A stretch of DNA of 61,545 nt from Methanomassiliicoccales archaeon RumEn M1 (GCA_001421185.1 LJKK01000004.1:1-61545); one strand, 5' to 3'. Shown: positions 25,104 to 34,019, counted from the first letter of the stretch. Notes: a model not told the origin generated them from the sequence alone. A program made the numbers and translations.

Positions 25104-25784
25104 ATGCGTTTGGCCGTACTCTTCTCGGGAGGCAAGGACAGCACCTACGCCGCCTACACGATGGCGCAGATGGGGCATGAGCTCGTGGCCCTGGTCAGCG
25201 TCGTTCCCTCGGACGAGCATTCCTGGGTGTTCCACGTGCCCAATCTGAGATTCCTTCCCGCGATGGCCGAAGCGATGGGGCTGCCCCTCCTCACCGAGGA
25301 CAGCACGGGGGAGGAGGAGAGCGACCTGGATGCGCTACGCAGGGCGCTGACCGGCCTGGACGTGGACGGCGTGGTGACGGGAGCCATCGCCTCCGATTAC
25401 CAATGGGACCGCATAAACCAGGTCTGCGAGGAGTTGGGCCTGAGGACGTTCAGCCCGATGTGGAGGAAGGACCAGGAGATGCTCATGGCGGACATGATCA
25501 TGTCCGGCATACGCTCCATCCCGGTACGGGTGTCGTCCGAGGGGATGGACGGTTCATGGCTGGGCCGGGAGCTCGATGCCACCGCACTGGACGGGCTGCG
25601 GGAGCTGTCGAAGAGGTACGGGATGAACCTGGCCGGGGAGGGCGGGGAGTACGAGACCCTGGTGGTGGATTCCCCTCTCCACCGCGCCCGGCTGTTGCTT
25701 CTGGATACAAGGAAGGTGATGTCCCGGGACGAGGGCAGCCTGGTGATCGGGGACGTGGGACTGGAGGCCAAGGATGGCGCATAG
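25104..25784 (+). CDS. dph6: Diphthine--ammonia ligase (Dph6)
   Basis: This ATP-pyrophosphatase-fold enzyme completes diphthamide on elongation factor 2 by amidating diphthine. The N-terminal PP-loop is LFSGGKDSTYAAY. The family motifs GAIASDYQWDRINQVCEELGL and GEGGEYETLVVDSP follow. At 226 residues it is the standard archaeal length. It starts with an ATG after an AT-poor promoter and overlaps the next methyltransferase gene by 11 bases, which suggests co-transcription. Archaeal aEF2 is the expected substrate. Confidence 0.93.
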   Translation: MRLAVLFSGGKDSTYAAYTMAQMGHELVALVSVVPSDEHSWVFHVPNLRFLPAMAEAMGLPLLTEDSTGEEESDLDALRRALTGLDVDGVVTGAIASDYQWDRINQVCEELGLRTFSPMWRKDQEMLMADMIMSGIRSIPVRVSSEGMDGSWLGRELDATALDGLRELSKRYGMNLAGEGGEYETLVVDSPLHRARLLLLDTRKVMSRDEGSLVIGDVGLEAKDGA

Positions 25785-26325
25785 GTTCCCCGGGCGGGAG
25801 AAGGACCGGCTGAGGGACGAGAGGCGAAGGGCGGTCCAGCCGGCCGAGGAGATGATAGCTCGCATGTCCCCCCGGTCCGATGAGGTATGCGTCGACCTGG
25901 GGAGCGGCCCGGGCTACGTCTCGATACCGCTCTCCCGCCTGACGGCCAGGGTCATCGCGCTGGACATCCAGAGAGGGATGCTGGAGGCATTGATGGATGA
26001 GGCGAGGGGGCTGGACAACATCGATCCGGTAGTGGCCGATGCAGGCCACATCCCGTTGGCCGACTGGTCGGTGGACCGCTTCGTCCTGATCAACGTGCTG
26101 CACGAGCTCGACGATGTGGAGCGGACCATCGGTGACATGTCCAGGATGCTGAGGCCCGGCGGACGCATATCGTTGGTCGATTTTCCCCGGAGGCCGACCT
26201 CCATGGGCCCTCCCGTTGAGGAGAGGATCGATATGGACGAGGCGCTCGAAATGTTCTCGCGCTTCCGCGTCATCGGGCGGTGGGAGCTCAGCGAGTACTA
26301 TCAGCTGGAGATGGAGAGGACGTGA
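25774..26325 (+). CDS. Class I SAM-dependent methyltransferase
   Basis: A 183-residue methyltransferase of the UbiE/Methyltransf_11 type. Motif I is CVDLGSGPGYVSIPL, motif II is VIALDIQRGMLEAL, and a later acidic strand reads LINVLHELDD, followed by MLRPGGRISLVDF. The substrate is not evident from sequence. The gene is coupled to dph6, but diphthamide methylation is done by another family, so shared function is only a possibility. Its 3' end overlaps the convergent peroxiredoxin gene by 38 bases. Confidence 0.82.
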   Translation: MAHRFPGREKDRLRDERRRAVQPAEEMIARMSPRSDEVCVDLGSGPGYVSIPLSRLTARVIALDIQRGMLEALMDEARGLDNIDPVVADAGHIPLADWSVDRFVLINVLHELDDVERTIGDMSRMLRPGGRISLVDFPRRPTSMGPPVEERIDMDEALEMFSRFRVIGRWELSEYYQLEMERT

Positions 26326-26812
26326 GGGCGGCGGAGATGTTCCGGCAGGCCTCCAGGACCTCGTCGTAGTCGGGCTCCTCGGCCTGGATCACATCGCTGG
26401 CTATCCACCGGTACCTGATGATGCCGTCGCGGTCCACGATGACGACCGCCCGATTGCATCGCCCTCCAAGGTAGCCCTCCTTTCCCAGCAGCAGCCCGTA
26501 GGCGGAGCTGACCGCGCCGTCGAGGTCCGAGAGCTGAGGGAACGGCAGATCAAGGCGCTCCCTCCAGGCCGACATGACGGGAACGCTGTTGGTGGCCAAG
26601 CCGACCACCTCCGCCCCCGCCGATCGGAACTCATCGTACATGTCCTTGAGGTGCTTCAGCTCCACCCCGCACATCATCCCGAACGGCGATGGATAGAATG
26701 CTAGCACCACGATCCGGTCCCGTAGCAGGTCATGGAGCGCGATGCTGCCTCCGTATGCCTCGGGCAACGCGAACGGAGGGGCGGGCTCGCCGACCGACGG
26801 TGATGGGGACAC
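26288..26812 (-). CDS. Peroxiredoxin (AhpC/TSA family)
   Basis: A thioredoxin-fold peroxidase of about 174 residues that reduces peroxides, part of an anaerobe's oxygen defence. It has PAPPFALPEAYG, then LAFYPSPFGMMCGVELKHL with the peroxidatic Cys, and LSDLDGAVSSAYGLL. A second Cys in GGRCNRAVVIVD may be the resolving residue. I chose the GTG at 26812 (MSPSPSVGEPAPPF), because the frame upstream has no family similarity. No clear ribosome-binding site is present, so the start is uncertain by a few residues. Confidence 0.8.
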   Translation of the reverse strand: MSPSPSVGEPAPPFALPEAYGGSIALHDLLRDRIVVLAFYPSPFGMMCGVELKHLKDMYDEFRSAGAEVVGLATNSVPVMSAWRERLDLPFPQLSDLDGAVSSAYGLLLGKEGYLGGRCNRAVVIVDRDGIIRYRWIASDVIQAEEPDYDEVLEACRNISAALTSSPSPADSTR

Positions 26813-26983
26813 ATCGTATGGATTGTCCTCTGGGTAGAAATCTCTTGCCTTGCCCACAGCAGCCTGCTGGCCATCGCCTCCGATGGCTGGCGCCCAGGAC
26901 CTCTGGGGGATGCCAGCCCAGGGGCCGAGGGCGGGCCCGACTAACTTTAATATAAAACTGTAGCATACCCGAGAAATGATACG

Positions 26984-27379
26984 ATGCCCCAGGTCAAGGA
27001 CTACATGATTAAGAAGAAGGAGATAGTGACTCCTGAGGACTCCGTCTCCAGCGCCATCGAGCTGATGATCGAGAACGACATCGGAAGCGTGGTGGTGGAG
27101 GACGATGAGAAGGGCCAGGTTGTAGGTATATTCACCGAGCGTGATCTCCTTCGCCGTTATATGATCAACCGCAACCGGTTCGTCAACATGACGATCGGCG
27201 AGGTTATGACCAGCCCCGTCATCACCGTGAAGAGGGACACTCCCCTGGCCGAAGCGGTCAAACTGATGAAGGAGCATGACGTGGCCCGCCTGCCCGTGGT
27301 CGACAACGATGGCAAGTGCGTTGGCATCCTGTTCTGGAAGGATATCTTCAACAAGTTCTGCGTGGATAGGATCGAGTGA
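26984..27379 (+). CDS. Two-CBS-domain protein
   Basis: A 131-residue protein made of two CBS domains: VKDYMIKKKEIVTPEDSVSSAI... with GIFTERDLLRRY, and IGEVMTSPVITVKRDTPLAEAV... with GILFWKDIFNKF. CBS pairs bind adenine nucleotides or SAM and act as energy or cofactor sensors. A TATA-like TTTAATATAAA at 26946-26956 precedes the ATG by about 30 bases, so the mRNA has little or no leader. A T-run at 27472-27480 may be its terminator. The output partner is unknown. A second CBS protein of similar build lies at 32379. Confidence 0.88.
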   Translation: MPQVKDYMIKKKEIVTPEDSVSSAIELMIENDIGSVVVEDDEKGQVVGIFTERDLLRRYMINRNRFVNMTIGEVMTSPVITVKRDTPLAEAVKLMKEHDVARLPVVDNDGKCVGILFWKDIFNKFCVDRIE

Positions 27380-27518
27380 TCCGGGGATCACATCCCTGTA
27401 CGCGGCCTGTCGCATTCCGGAGAGCGGTCAAGGCCCTTGATCGAGCATATCATCCCGGCCGGACGGGCGCTCCTTTTTTCACAGCATCAATGGGTCAACC
27501 GAGCGCTAGCTTCTAGCT

Positions 27519-27543
27519 ACGATAATTCGTAAAACGTTATCGT
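27519..27543. promoter_or_regulatory. Inverted repeat upstream of the acyl-CoA synthetase gene
   Basis: ACGATAA at 27519-27525 is mirrored exactly by TTATCGT at 27537-27543 with 11 bases between, about one helical turn and a half centre to centre. It lies in an AT-rich stretch upstream of the likely promoter (ATTAAATT near 27581-27588). A dimeric regulator site is plausible. Confidence 0.4.
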
Positions 27544-27636
27544 TTCTCTCACTCGTCGATTGTCGTATCAAAGTACATAGCATTAAATTGAGAACCCACT
27601 TTTCCTGCTCAAATCTACAACTGCTGGTTGATCTCA

Positions 27637-29733
27637 ATGAAGTCTTTGTTCGAACCAGAATCGATTGCGGTGGTCGGAGCTTCTAGTGACTCGCGAAAGA
27701 TTGGTCATATTGTGCTGAACAACCTAATTCAGTCGAAGTTTCGTGGAAAGCTGTATCCCATCAACCCCAAGGCCGACGAGATCTTGGGATTGCGCGCATA
27801 TCCTTCTCTAACGGCCATCCCGGCCGAGGTGGATCAGGCGATCGTATGCGTGCCCAACACGCTGGTGCCGTCGGTGATGGAGGAGGCCGGGATAAAGGGC
27901 GTCAACTCCGTGGTGGTCATCACCGCCGGGTTCAAGGAGCTTGGCAAGGAGGGCGCCATCCTTGAGAAGAGGGTGGGGGAGATAGCGAAGAAGTACGGCA
28001 TGAGGGTGCTGGGGCCCAACTGCATGGGCATGATGAACACCCATCACTGCATGAACGGAACGTTCACCAACATCCAGCCGGTGTCCGGGTCGGTGGCCAT
28101 CGCTTCCCAGTCGGGCGCGGTGTGCAGCTCCCTGCTGGACTGGTCCACCGCGACCGGCGTGGGATTCTCGACCTTCATCTCGGTGGGCAACAAGGTCGAT
28201 GTCGATGAGGCCGACCTGCTGGAGTACCTGAAGGACGACCCCAACACCAACGTCATTGGCATGTACGTCGAGGGGGCCAACCGTGGCCGGGAGCTCGTAC
28301 GCCAGGCTCGCGAGGCCAGCAAGAAGAAGCCCCTAATCATCCTCAAGTCAGGTCGAACCAGCTCTGGTTCCAAGGCCGCCTCGTCCCACACCGGGGCGCT
28401 GTCCGGTAGCGACAAGGTGTATGACGCCGCGTTCCGCCAGGCCAACGCCATCAGGGTCAACACCATCGATGAGATGTTCGACCTGCTGCAGGTCTTCTCC
28501 AACATGCCGCTGCCCAAGGGCGACGGCCTCGCCATCGTGACCAACGCGGGAGGCCATGGAGTCATGGCCGCTGATGCCTGTTCCGATCACGGACTCACTC
28601 TGGCATCGTTCGAGAAGGAGACCATCGACAAGCTGAAGGGCTACCTCCCCGAGGCGGCCAACTGCTACAATCCGGTGGATGTTCTGGGAGACGCCTCGGC
28701 GGACCGCTACGAGTTCGCCATCAAGGCCGTCATGGAGGATCCCAACGTGTCCTGCGTAGCGGTGCTCCTGGCACCGCTGGACACCGTGGACATCTCCGCG
28801 GTGGCCAGCAACCTGGCCACCTTCGCCGGCAACGTGGACAAGCCGGTGGTGGGAGCGTTCGTGGGCGGCACCAAGACCGACGCGGGCATCAAGCTGGTCC
28901 AGGAAGCCAACATCCCCTGCTACGACTCCCCGGACAGGGCCATCAGGTCCCTGGGCGCCATGGTGCGGTACCGGAAGATGAGGGACAGCGCTGGCGATGA
29001 CGCTCCGGTGGTCATGGAGGGTGACAAACAGAAGGTCAGGGAGATGATCGATTCCGTGCTGTCGACCGGCCGCACCTCCATGAGCGAGAGCGAGGGCAAG
29101 GAGATCCTCCGGGCCTATGGCGTAGCGGTCCCGGAGGAGATCACCTGCGCCACCGCCGAGGAGGCTGCCGCGGCCGCCGCCCGGATAGGCTTCCCGGTGG
29201 TCATGAAGATCGACTCCCCGGACATCGCCCACAAGTCCGACGTGGGCGGCGTCAAGGTCGGGGTGTCCTCCGAGGCCGCCGTCAAGGCCGAGTTCGAACT
29301 GATGGTCTCCAAGGTGTCGGCCCGCGTGCCCGGTGCCCACATCAACGGCGTCACCATCTGTCAGATGGTCAAGGGGAAGGAGGTCCTGATCGGCATGACT
29401 CGGGACGACCAGTTCGGCCCGGTCATAACGTTCGGCCTGGGAGGCGTGTTCGTGGAGATCATGAAGGACGTGACGCAGAGCATAGCTCCGCTCACCCGCA
29501 CCAACGTGGACACCATGGTAAGGTCTATCCGTTCATACGCCATTCTCACCGGCGCCCGCGGAGGAAAGGCCGCCGACATAGAATCATTGAAGGACGTGAT
29601 CTTCAGGATCGCGCAGATCGCGCTCGACTTCCCCGAGATATCGGAGCTGGAGATCAATCCAGTGATGGTTGGGGATGAGGGCAAGGGCACATATGCGGTC
29701 GATGCCCTTGTAGTACTGAGGAGGGATAACTGA
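27637..29733 (+). CDS. acd: ADP-forming acetyl/acyl-CoA synthetase (fused subunits)
   Basis: This 698-residue enzyme couples acyl-CoA plus ADP and phosphate to the free acid, CoA and ATP, and also works in reverse. The alpha part has a CoA-binding Rossmann domain (SIAVVGASSDSRKIGHIV) and a ligase domain with the phospho-His in KAASSHTGALSGSDKVY. The beta part is an ATP-grasp domain (FPVVMKIDSPDIAHKSDVGGVK and GLGGVFVEIMKDV). I chose the ATG at 27637 over a TTG three codons earlier. The next gene overlaps its stop by one base. The fused layout is common in archaea; substrate range is not predictable here. Confidence 0.93.
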   Translation: MKSLFEPESIAVVGASSDSRKIGHIVLNNLIQSKFRGKLYPINPKADEILGLRAYPSLTAIPAEVDQAIVCVPNTLVPSVMEEAGIKGVNSVVVITAGFKELGKEGAILEKRVGEIAKKYGMRVLGPNCMGMMNTHHCMNGTFTNIQPVSGSVAIASQSGAVCSSLLDWSTATGVGFSTFISVGNKVDVDEADLLEYLKDDPNTNVIGMYVEGANRGRELVRQAREASKKKPLIILKSGRTSSGSKAASSHTGALSGSDKVYDAAFRQANAIRVNTIDEMFDLLQVFSNMPLPKGDGLAIVTNAGGHGVMAADACSDHGLTLASFEKETIDKLKGYLPEAANCYNPVDVLGDASADRYEFAIKAVMEDPNVSCVAVLLAPLDTVDISAVASNLATFAGNVDKPVVGAFVGGTKTDAGIKLVQEANIPCYDSPDRAIRSLGAMVRYRKMRDSAGDDAPVVMEGDKQKVREMIDSVLSTGRTSMSESEGKEILRAYGVAVPEEITCATAEEAAAAAARIGFPVVMKIDSPDIAHKSDVGGVKVGVSSEAAVKAEFELMVSKVSARVPGAHINGVTICQMVKGKEVLIGMTRDDQFGPVITFGLGGVFVEIMKDVTQSIAPLTRTNVDTMVRSIRSYAILTGARGGKAADIESLKDVIFRIAQIALDFPEISELEINPVMVGDEGKGTYAVDALVVLRRDN

Positions 29734-30734
29734 TGAAGACGATATTCTTGAGCTCGATGCTCGAGTACTCTGGTAAGAGCACGATAGCTCTTGGCCTGGC
29801 CAAGAACTTCGAAGGCCGGTTGGGCTACTACAAGCCCTTCCGCGAGGAAGTCATGTGCGTGGAGCGGCGGGTGGTGGACCGCGACGCTCACATGATGAAG
29901 CGGGCTCTCAACCTGGAGGCGAACGAGGAACTGCTGTCCCCGATGAAGTACGACATCTTCAACCCGGTCAGCATGGAGAGCGTGGTGGCAGGCTTTGACA
30001 GGGTCAAGGACGGCTACGATGCCATGTTGGTGGAGGGCGCCGAGCTGTTCAGCACCGGGGCGTGGCACAACCTCGACGGCATGTCCATCGCCATGGAGCT
30101 GGGGGCCGACATAGTGCTGGTCTCCCATAGCACTCCCGACGCCCTGGACAAGGTCATGATCCACGAGCGTCTGGCCCGGGCCAACGGTCACAGGCTCAAG
30201 GGGGTCATCCTCAACATGTGCGACGACCCCAAGGTCGTCAAGATGATGGAGAGCGCCGGAGTGAAGGTCCTAGGCTGCGTGCCCACCGTTCAGGAGCTCA
30301 ACTACCCCCGGGTGAAGGAGTTCGTGGAGGGTCTGAACGCCGAGGTGCTGGCCGGAGAGGAGGGCCTCACCCGCAACGTGGAGAAGGTGATGGTCGGCGG
30401 CATGACCGCCGAATCGGCGCAGAAGGAGATGCGCCGGCTTACCCGCAAGGCGCTCATCGCTGGAGGGGACCGCTCCGACATGCTCATATCCGCTCTGGCC
30501 ACCGACACCTCCTGCCTCATCCTGACGGGAGGCCTCTACCCTGACCAGACCGTCCTGGTCAAGGCCGACGAGCTGAAGATCCCCGTCCTGCTGGTGGGGC
30601 ATGGGACCCAGGTCACGGCCGACATGGTGGACAAGCTGATCGCCCGCATCGACCCCTCGGACAACGCCAAGATCGAGATGGTGGCCGAGCTGGTCAGGCG
30701 GCACGTCGACCTCGACGCGGTCTGGGGCGACTGA
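29733..30734 (+). CDS. BioD-like P-loop and DRTGG-domain protein (phosphotransacetylase N-terminal-like)
   Basis: A 333-residue protein with an N-terminal dethiobiotin-synthetase-like ATPase domain (FLSSMLEYSGKSTIALGLAKN, then MLVEGAELFSTG) and a C-terminal DRTGG-type domain (IAGGDRSDMLISALATDTSCLILTGG). This is the layout of the N-terminal half of some phosphate acetyltransferases, but the catalytic PTA domain is absent. Such proteins often sit beside ADP-forming acyl-CoA synthetases, as here, with TGATG overlap and a GGAGG site. I infer a regulator or sensor of acyl-CoA energy metabolism. Confidence 0.8.
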   Translation: MKTIFLSSMLEYSGKSTIALGLAKNFEGRLGYYKPFREEVMCVERRVVDRDAHMMKRALNLEANEELLSPMKYDIFNPVSMESVVAGFDRVKDGYDAMLVEGAELFSTGAWHNLDGMSIAMELGADIVLVSHSTPDALDKVMIHERLARANGHRLKGVILNMCDDPKVVKMMESAGVKVLGCVPTVQELNYPRVKEFVEGLNAEVLAGEEGLTRNVEKVMVGGMTAESAQKEMRRLTRKALIAGGDRSDMLISALATDTSCLILTGGLYPDQTVLVKADELKIPVLLVGHGTQVTADMVDKLIARIDPSDNAKIEMVAELVRRHVDLDAVWGD

Positions 30735-30752
30735 TCGGAAACCAATCACTTG

Positions 30753-30773
30753 CCGCACCGGCCCCCGGTGCGG
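30753..30773 (+). terminator. Hairpin after the acyl-CoA synthetase operon
   Basis: CCGCACCGG pairs perfectly with CCGGTGCGG across a three-base loop, 19 bases after the stop codon. It lacks an immediate T-run, but T-rich sequence follows at about 30817-30825. A 3'-end stem or terminator is likely. Confidence 0.5.
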
Positions 30774-30903
30774 CCAACATCCCTTCCATTCTGCCGGGTC
30801 CTCGCGCCTGGCATTTTCTTTTTACTATCTCGTCTGGAGCGATGCTCGTACGGCCCTCGCATTTTTTCAAATAGTCGCTACTGGGATTGCCCACCTGGTT
30901 CCC

Positions 30904-31371
30904 ATGAGGATCGAGATCTATCACGCTTCGAAGTATGGCAACGGTGCGGAGGTGGCCGAGGAGCTGAGGAGGCTGCTCGAGTCCAGAGGACATCAGGCCA
31001 GAGCACAGCACTTCAAGGATGCCTCGCCAGGGTCCCTGCCCTCGGCGGACCTGTACGTCTTCGGCTCTCCAGGGCGGATCGGCAAGCCCATCGGAGGAAT
31101 GCGACGCTTCCTGAAGAAGGCGAAGCTGCCCGCCGGGACGAGGTATGCGCTGTTCTCCACCGAGGCGATGCCCCGGCCCGACAAGAACGGAAGGATGCCC
31201 ACCGAGGAGGAGATAGCCCAATGGCAGCGCATCCAGCCCCTGATGGACGAGATCCTTGTGTCCAAGGAGCTGAGGAAGGTGGCCGACGCCAAGATCTACG
31301 TCAAGGACCTGAAGGGGCCGCTGGAGGATGGTTGGCAGAGGAAGGTAGAGCAGTTCGCCGACGCCTGGTAG
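30904..31371 (+). CDS. Flavodoxin-domain protein
   Basis: A 155-residue flavodoxin-like protein that should bind FMN for electron transfer. The phosphate loop is at the N-terminus (IYHASKYGNGAEVAEEL), and the FMN-contact regions are YVFGSPGRIGKPIGGM and ALFSTEAMPRPDKNG. The N-terminal loop has Lys/Tyr where classic flavodoxins have Thr/Gly, so FMN affinity may differ. It is monocistronic. A low-potential carrier would suit reductive activation of corrinoids or hydrogen metabolism, but no partner is visible. Confidence 0.82.
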   Translation: MRIEIYHASKYGNGAEVAEELRRLLESRGHQARAQHFKDASPGSLPSADLYVFGSPGRIGKPIGGMRRFLKKAKLPAGTRYALFSTEAMPRPDKNGRMPTEEEIAQWQRIQPLMDEILVSKELRKVADAKIYVKDLKGPLEDGWQRKVEQFADAW

Positions 31372-31533
31372 CTGACCAATAACTGATGTGGCACGGGCTC
31401 GCCGGCGCCGCCAGGGCTGAGGGTTTCCTCTACTTGGACGTCGGCCTTCCGACGATCCCTCATGGAGGTATTCAGCTCGCCGAGCGCAAATGAATAAAAG
31501 CGGTTCAACGAGACTGGAAAAAAGGAAGGTGTT

Positions 31534-31713
31534 TCAATCCAGGATGCTGACGCTGGACTGGAACTTCACGACATCGAGTATCCATCGCCTGTCGCCCTGA
31601 TCGCTGTACTTGATCTCGCCGATCCTCTTCAGCTCGCCGTCCACCACCTTGTGGACGTGGCAGACGCCGCTCTCCTTGCCCTCGTCATCGATGAACTTCA
31701 GTTTGAGTTCCAT
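31534..31713 (-). CDS. Small beta-rich hypothetical protein
   Basis: A 59-residue protein (MELKLKFIDDEGKESGVCHVHKV ... WILDVVKFQSSVSILD) with alternating beta strands and a Cys-x-His-x-His patch (CHVHK) that could bind metal. It starts at 31713, after GAAGTGATAT, only four bases after the end of the upstream 77-residue gene, so the two form an operon. I do not recognise the family. Confidence 0.5.
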   Translation of the reverse strand: MELKLKFIDDEGKESGVCHVHKVVDGELKRIGEIKYSDQGDRRWILDVVKFQSSVSILD

Positions 31714-31717
31714 GATA

Positions 31718-31951
31718 TCACTTCTTGAAGTAGATCTCGTGGAAAAGGCCGACCGTTGTCTCAAACCCTATCTCCTCCACATCGGAACGGCTTGAGATCA
31801 GGATCTTCCTCAAAGCCGCCATCTCCTCGGCGTTCTCATACTCGATGTGCCCTATGGGGACACGGCAGGTGAACGATTTGCGAAGGTATACGACCAGGCG
31901 GCCACAGTCTTCCTTACCTTCGTATGGCTCAAAACGCATGGATGTGAGCAT
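31718..31951 (-). CDS. Small hypothetical protein
   Basis: A 77-residue protein (MLTSMRFEPYEGKEDCGRLV ... FHEIYFKK) with one Cys pair (EDCGR, FTCRV) and a mixed alpha/beta pattern. ATTATAAT at about 31983-31990 is placed correctly for transcription starting near 31961, which supports the ATG at 31951; an internal ATG (MRFEPYEG) is 12 bases further. It is followed directly by the 59-residue gene. No family assigned. Confidence 0.5.
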   Translation of the reverse strand: MLTSMRFEPYEGKEDCGRLVVYLRKSFTCRVPIGHIEYENAEEMAALRKILISSRSDVEEIGFETTVGLFHEIYFKK

Positions 31952-32175
31952 GCAACTCTCCAATGGGGCATCGCATGCTCCTATTATAATTGACGGGAGG
32001 ACAACATGCATTCTGGCTAATGACCGCCACCTCTCTCATCCTGTACGACAATGCCATAATATTATCGATCTTCGGGCAGTGAACGGCAGGGCATCGACGA
32101 TCATGGCGCCCACCATCCTTCCGCCCGATCCGTCGCATATTGATCCATTTGCTCTGGCAGGCCGGGGGCCGTCGA

Positions 32176-32382
32176 TCACCGCAGCGTGAGGGCTTCGACC
32201 AAGTGGTCGAACTCGAGATCGGCGATTTGGCCCCATGGCGGGGACATGCTCCCTGCGGTCGTGAAAGGCAACAGCCAGGCTCTTAGGGGTACGTCGATGT
32301 CCTTGCCTCCTGGTTCCGTGGCCGTTCGGGCGATGCCCATAACGCTCATGGCGTACCGCCGGAGCGTGCTGATCGCCTTCAA
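32176..32382 (-). CDS. Possible small protein or extension of the CBS protein
   Basis: A 68-codon frame (beginning LKAISTLRRYAMSVMGIA, ending FDHLVEALTLR) opens at a TTG that overlaps the CBS gene stop, right after GGAGGA. Its composition is protein-like, with ordinary hydrophobic spacing (ADLEFDHLVEALTL). It could be a coupled small gene, or the C-terminus of the CBS protein displaced by an indel, as seen in other genes here. I cannot decide. If it is not coding, the stretch 31952-32378 holds only the promoter of the gene at 31951. Confidence 0.35.
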   Translation of the reverse strand: MKAISTLRRYAMSVMGIARTATEPGGKDIDVPLRAWLLPFTTAGSMSPPWGQIADLEFDHLVEALTLR

Positions 32383-32801
32383 TCCTCCAGGAGCAGATGC
32401 TGCATGAGGTCATCTCTCGAGATCATGCCCACTACGCGGTCGTTCTCCACCACGGGAATGCTCCTCAGCGCGAATTCGACCATGTAGTCGACCACGGTCT
32501 GCAGATCGTCGTTCGGTGAGACCGATACGATCGCCGTGCGCATGACATCGGAGACCTTCTCGGAGAGGGTATCGAAGAAGCTGCTCCGCCGGAACTTCGT
32601 TCCGTAGCTGAAGGCCCGCAGGAGGTCGAGCTTGGTTATGATCCCTACGATATGGCCATCATCGATCACGGGGAACGAGTTGAAATCATACTTCTGGAAC
32701 ATCTCATGAGCGTCCTTCAGGGTGGCCTCGGGACAGATGGCCATCACGTCCCGGGTCATGACATCTTTCACCCGGAGGTCCTTGATTATTTTCTTGGTCA
32801 T
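32379..32801 (-). CDS. Two-CBS-domain protein
   Basis: A 140-residue protein with tandem CBS domains: LRVKDVMTRDVMAICPEATLKDA... GIITKLDLLRAFSYG, and VSDVMRTAIVSVSPNDDLQTVV... GMISRDDLMQHLL. These would bind AMP, ATP or SAM as a sensing module. The two copies are separated by a charged loop (TKFRRSSFFDTLSEK). The upstream region is AT-rich with a plausible promoter. It differs from the CBS protein at 26984 in linker and ends, so it is a paralogue rather than a recent duplicate. Confidence 0.87.
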   Translation of the reverse strand: MTKKIIKDLRVKDVMTRDVMAICPEATLKDAHEMFQKYDFNSFPVIDDGHIVGIITKLDLLRAFSYGTKFRRSSFFDTLSEKVSDVMRTAIVSVSPNDDLQTVVDYMVEFALRSIPVVENDRVVGMISRDDLMQHLLLED

Positions 32802-32943
32802 TGAAATAATCGAATCAGATTCGGTCTATTCTATCTTACGCCCTCTTTCTAGCTTCTTCTCGATATGATGCCTCCGATGCTCTATGATCATCGTTTGCCT
32901 CATCCGAGGGTCATGGTCAAGGGCGCGGTGGGGGATCTGGTCG

Positions 32944-33816
32944 CTATGCCTCGGAGCCGTACCCCAGGCGCCCCTTGGTCGCGTTGATGAGGACGACCAC
33001 CGCGGCCACGATGGTCCCGGTGATGGAGAGCAGGAGGAGCGGGTAGCTGGCGTCGTGAGACGCCTCGAAGGTCAGGGGCATGAAGATGACCCGGGCGGTA
33101 GTTATGCTCCCGTGCAGCAGCATCATGACCAGGACGCTCCCGGTGTGGTTGTAGATCCAGGTGTAGAAGAACGCCAGGGAGGCGATCATGAGCAGGGTGA
33201 GGAGGACGACCCCCACCATCACGGCGGGGCCGCCCAGTGTGAGGCCTTGGAACTCCTGGTCCACCAAATACGGGGGGAGGTGCCAGGTCGCCCACAGCAC
33301 CCCGAGGATGGCGGTCGCCTTCACCGGCGAGAAACGCTGCTGGAGGTGCGGCAGGGCGAAGCCCCTCCAGCCCGGCTCCTCCCCCAGGCCGGCGATGAGG
33401 GTGATCATGAGCAGCGAGGGGAGGTACATCGGCAGCTGCTCCACGATCAGCGAGTAGTCCACGGGGAAGTCCAGGTAGAGCAGCCACAGGCTCGAGATGA
33501 GGGTGAGGGCCGCGGGCAGGCCGAGCATGACCAGGTACCACTTCACCGGCACCCGCCACTTCACCAGGCGGGCGGCGAACTCGCGCAGGGAGCCGACGGA
33601 GGCGTAGACCATCAGGGTGCCGGCGATGGCCGGGCCGAACTGGGCGACCAGGATCGCCAGCTCCGAGACGGCCTCACCAGCGCCAGCCACGATGACCGCC
33701 AGGGCGGTCCACGAGATCGCATAGGTGAGTATGAAGAACGATGCTATCCTGTGCTCCCGGAAGAAGTTGCTGTGCCCGGTCATCTCCCTGTGCGTACTCT
33801 CTATGTTAACGGTCAT
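32944..33816 (-). CDS. CPBP-family intramembrane metalloprotease
   Basis: A 290-residue protein with about eight membrane helices. The family active site is complete: motif 1 EEPGWRGFALPHLQQRF, motif 2 WATWHLPPY, and motif 3 HGSITT, supplying Glu and His metal ligands. CPBP (CAAX-protease and bacteriocin-processing-like) proteins are used for bacteriocin self-immunity, prenyl-protein processing or membrane regulation. The start at 33816 (MTVNIESTHREMTGHSNFF) has an AGGAGGAG ribosome-binding site. No bacteriocin precursor is visible nearby. It lies beside an integrase remnant, so recent acquisition is possible. Confidence 0.88.
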   Translation of the reverse strand: MTVNIESTHREMTGHSNFFREHRIASFFILTYAISWTALAVIVAGAGEAVSELAILVAQFGPAIAGTLMVYASVGSLREFAARLVKWRVPVKWYLVMLGLPAALTLISSLWLLYLDFPVDYSLIVEQLPMYLPSLLMITLIAGLGEEPGWRGFALPHLQQRFSPVKATAILGVLWATWHLPPYLVDQEFQGLTLGGPAVMVGVVLLTLLMIASLAFFYTWIYNHTGSVLVMMLLHGSITTARVIFMPLTFEASHDASYPLLLLSITGTIVAAVVVLINATKGRLGYGSEA

Positions 33817-34019
33817 CGTACTCTCCTCCTGGTTGTGGTGTGGGCGCTCCCGGCGGTCCGGATATAAAATTATCATTTCATATGGGTGCATGGGGCGGGC
33901 CGCTCAGGTCGCGTAGACGAAGATGTCTCCCCGGCACGCAACCAGCCACATCCCCTCAACGGGGTGGCCGTAGCTGACTAGCCTCGCCCCCCCTCGAGGC
34001 CTCGGCCAGGACATTCTTT

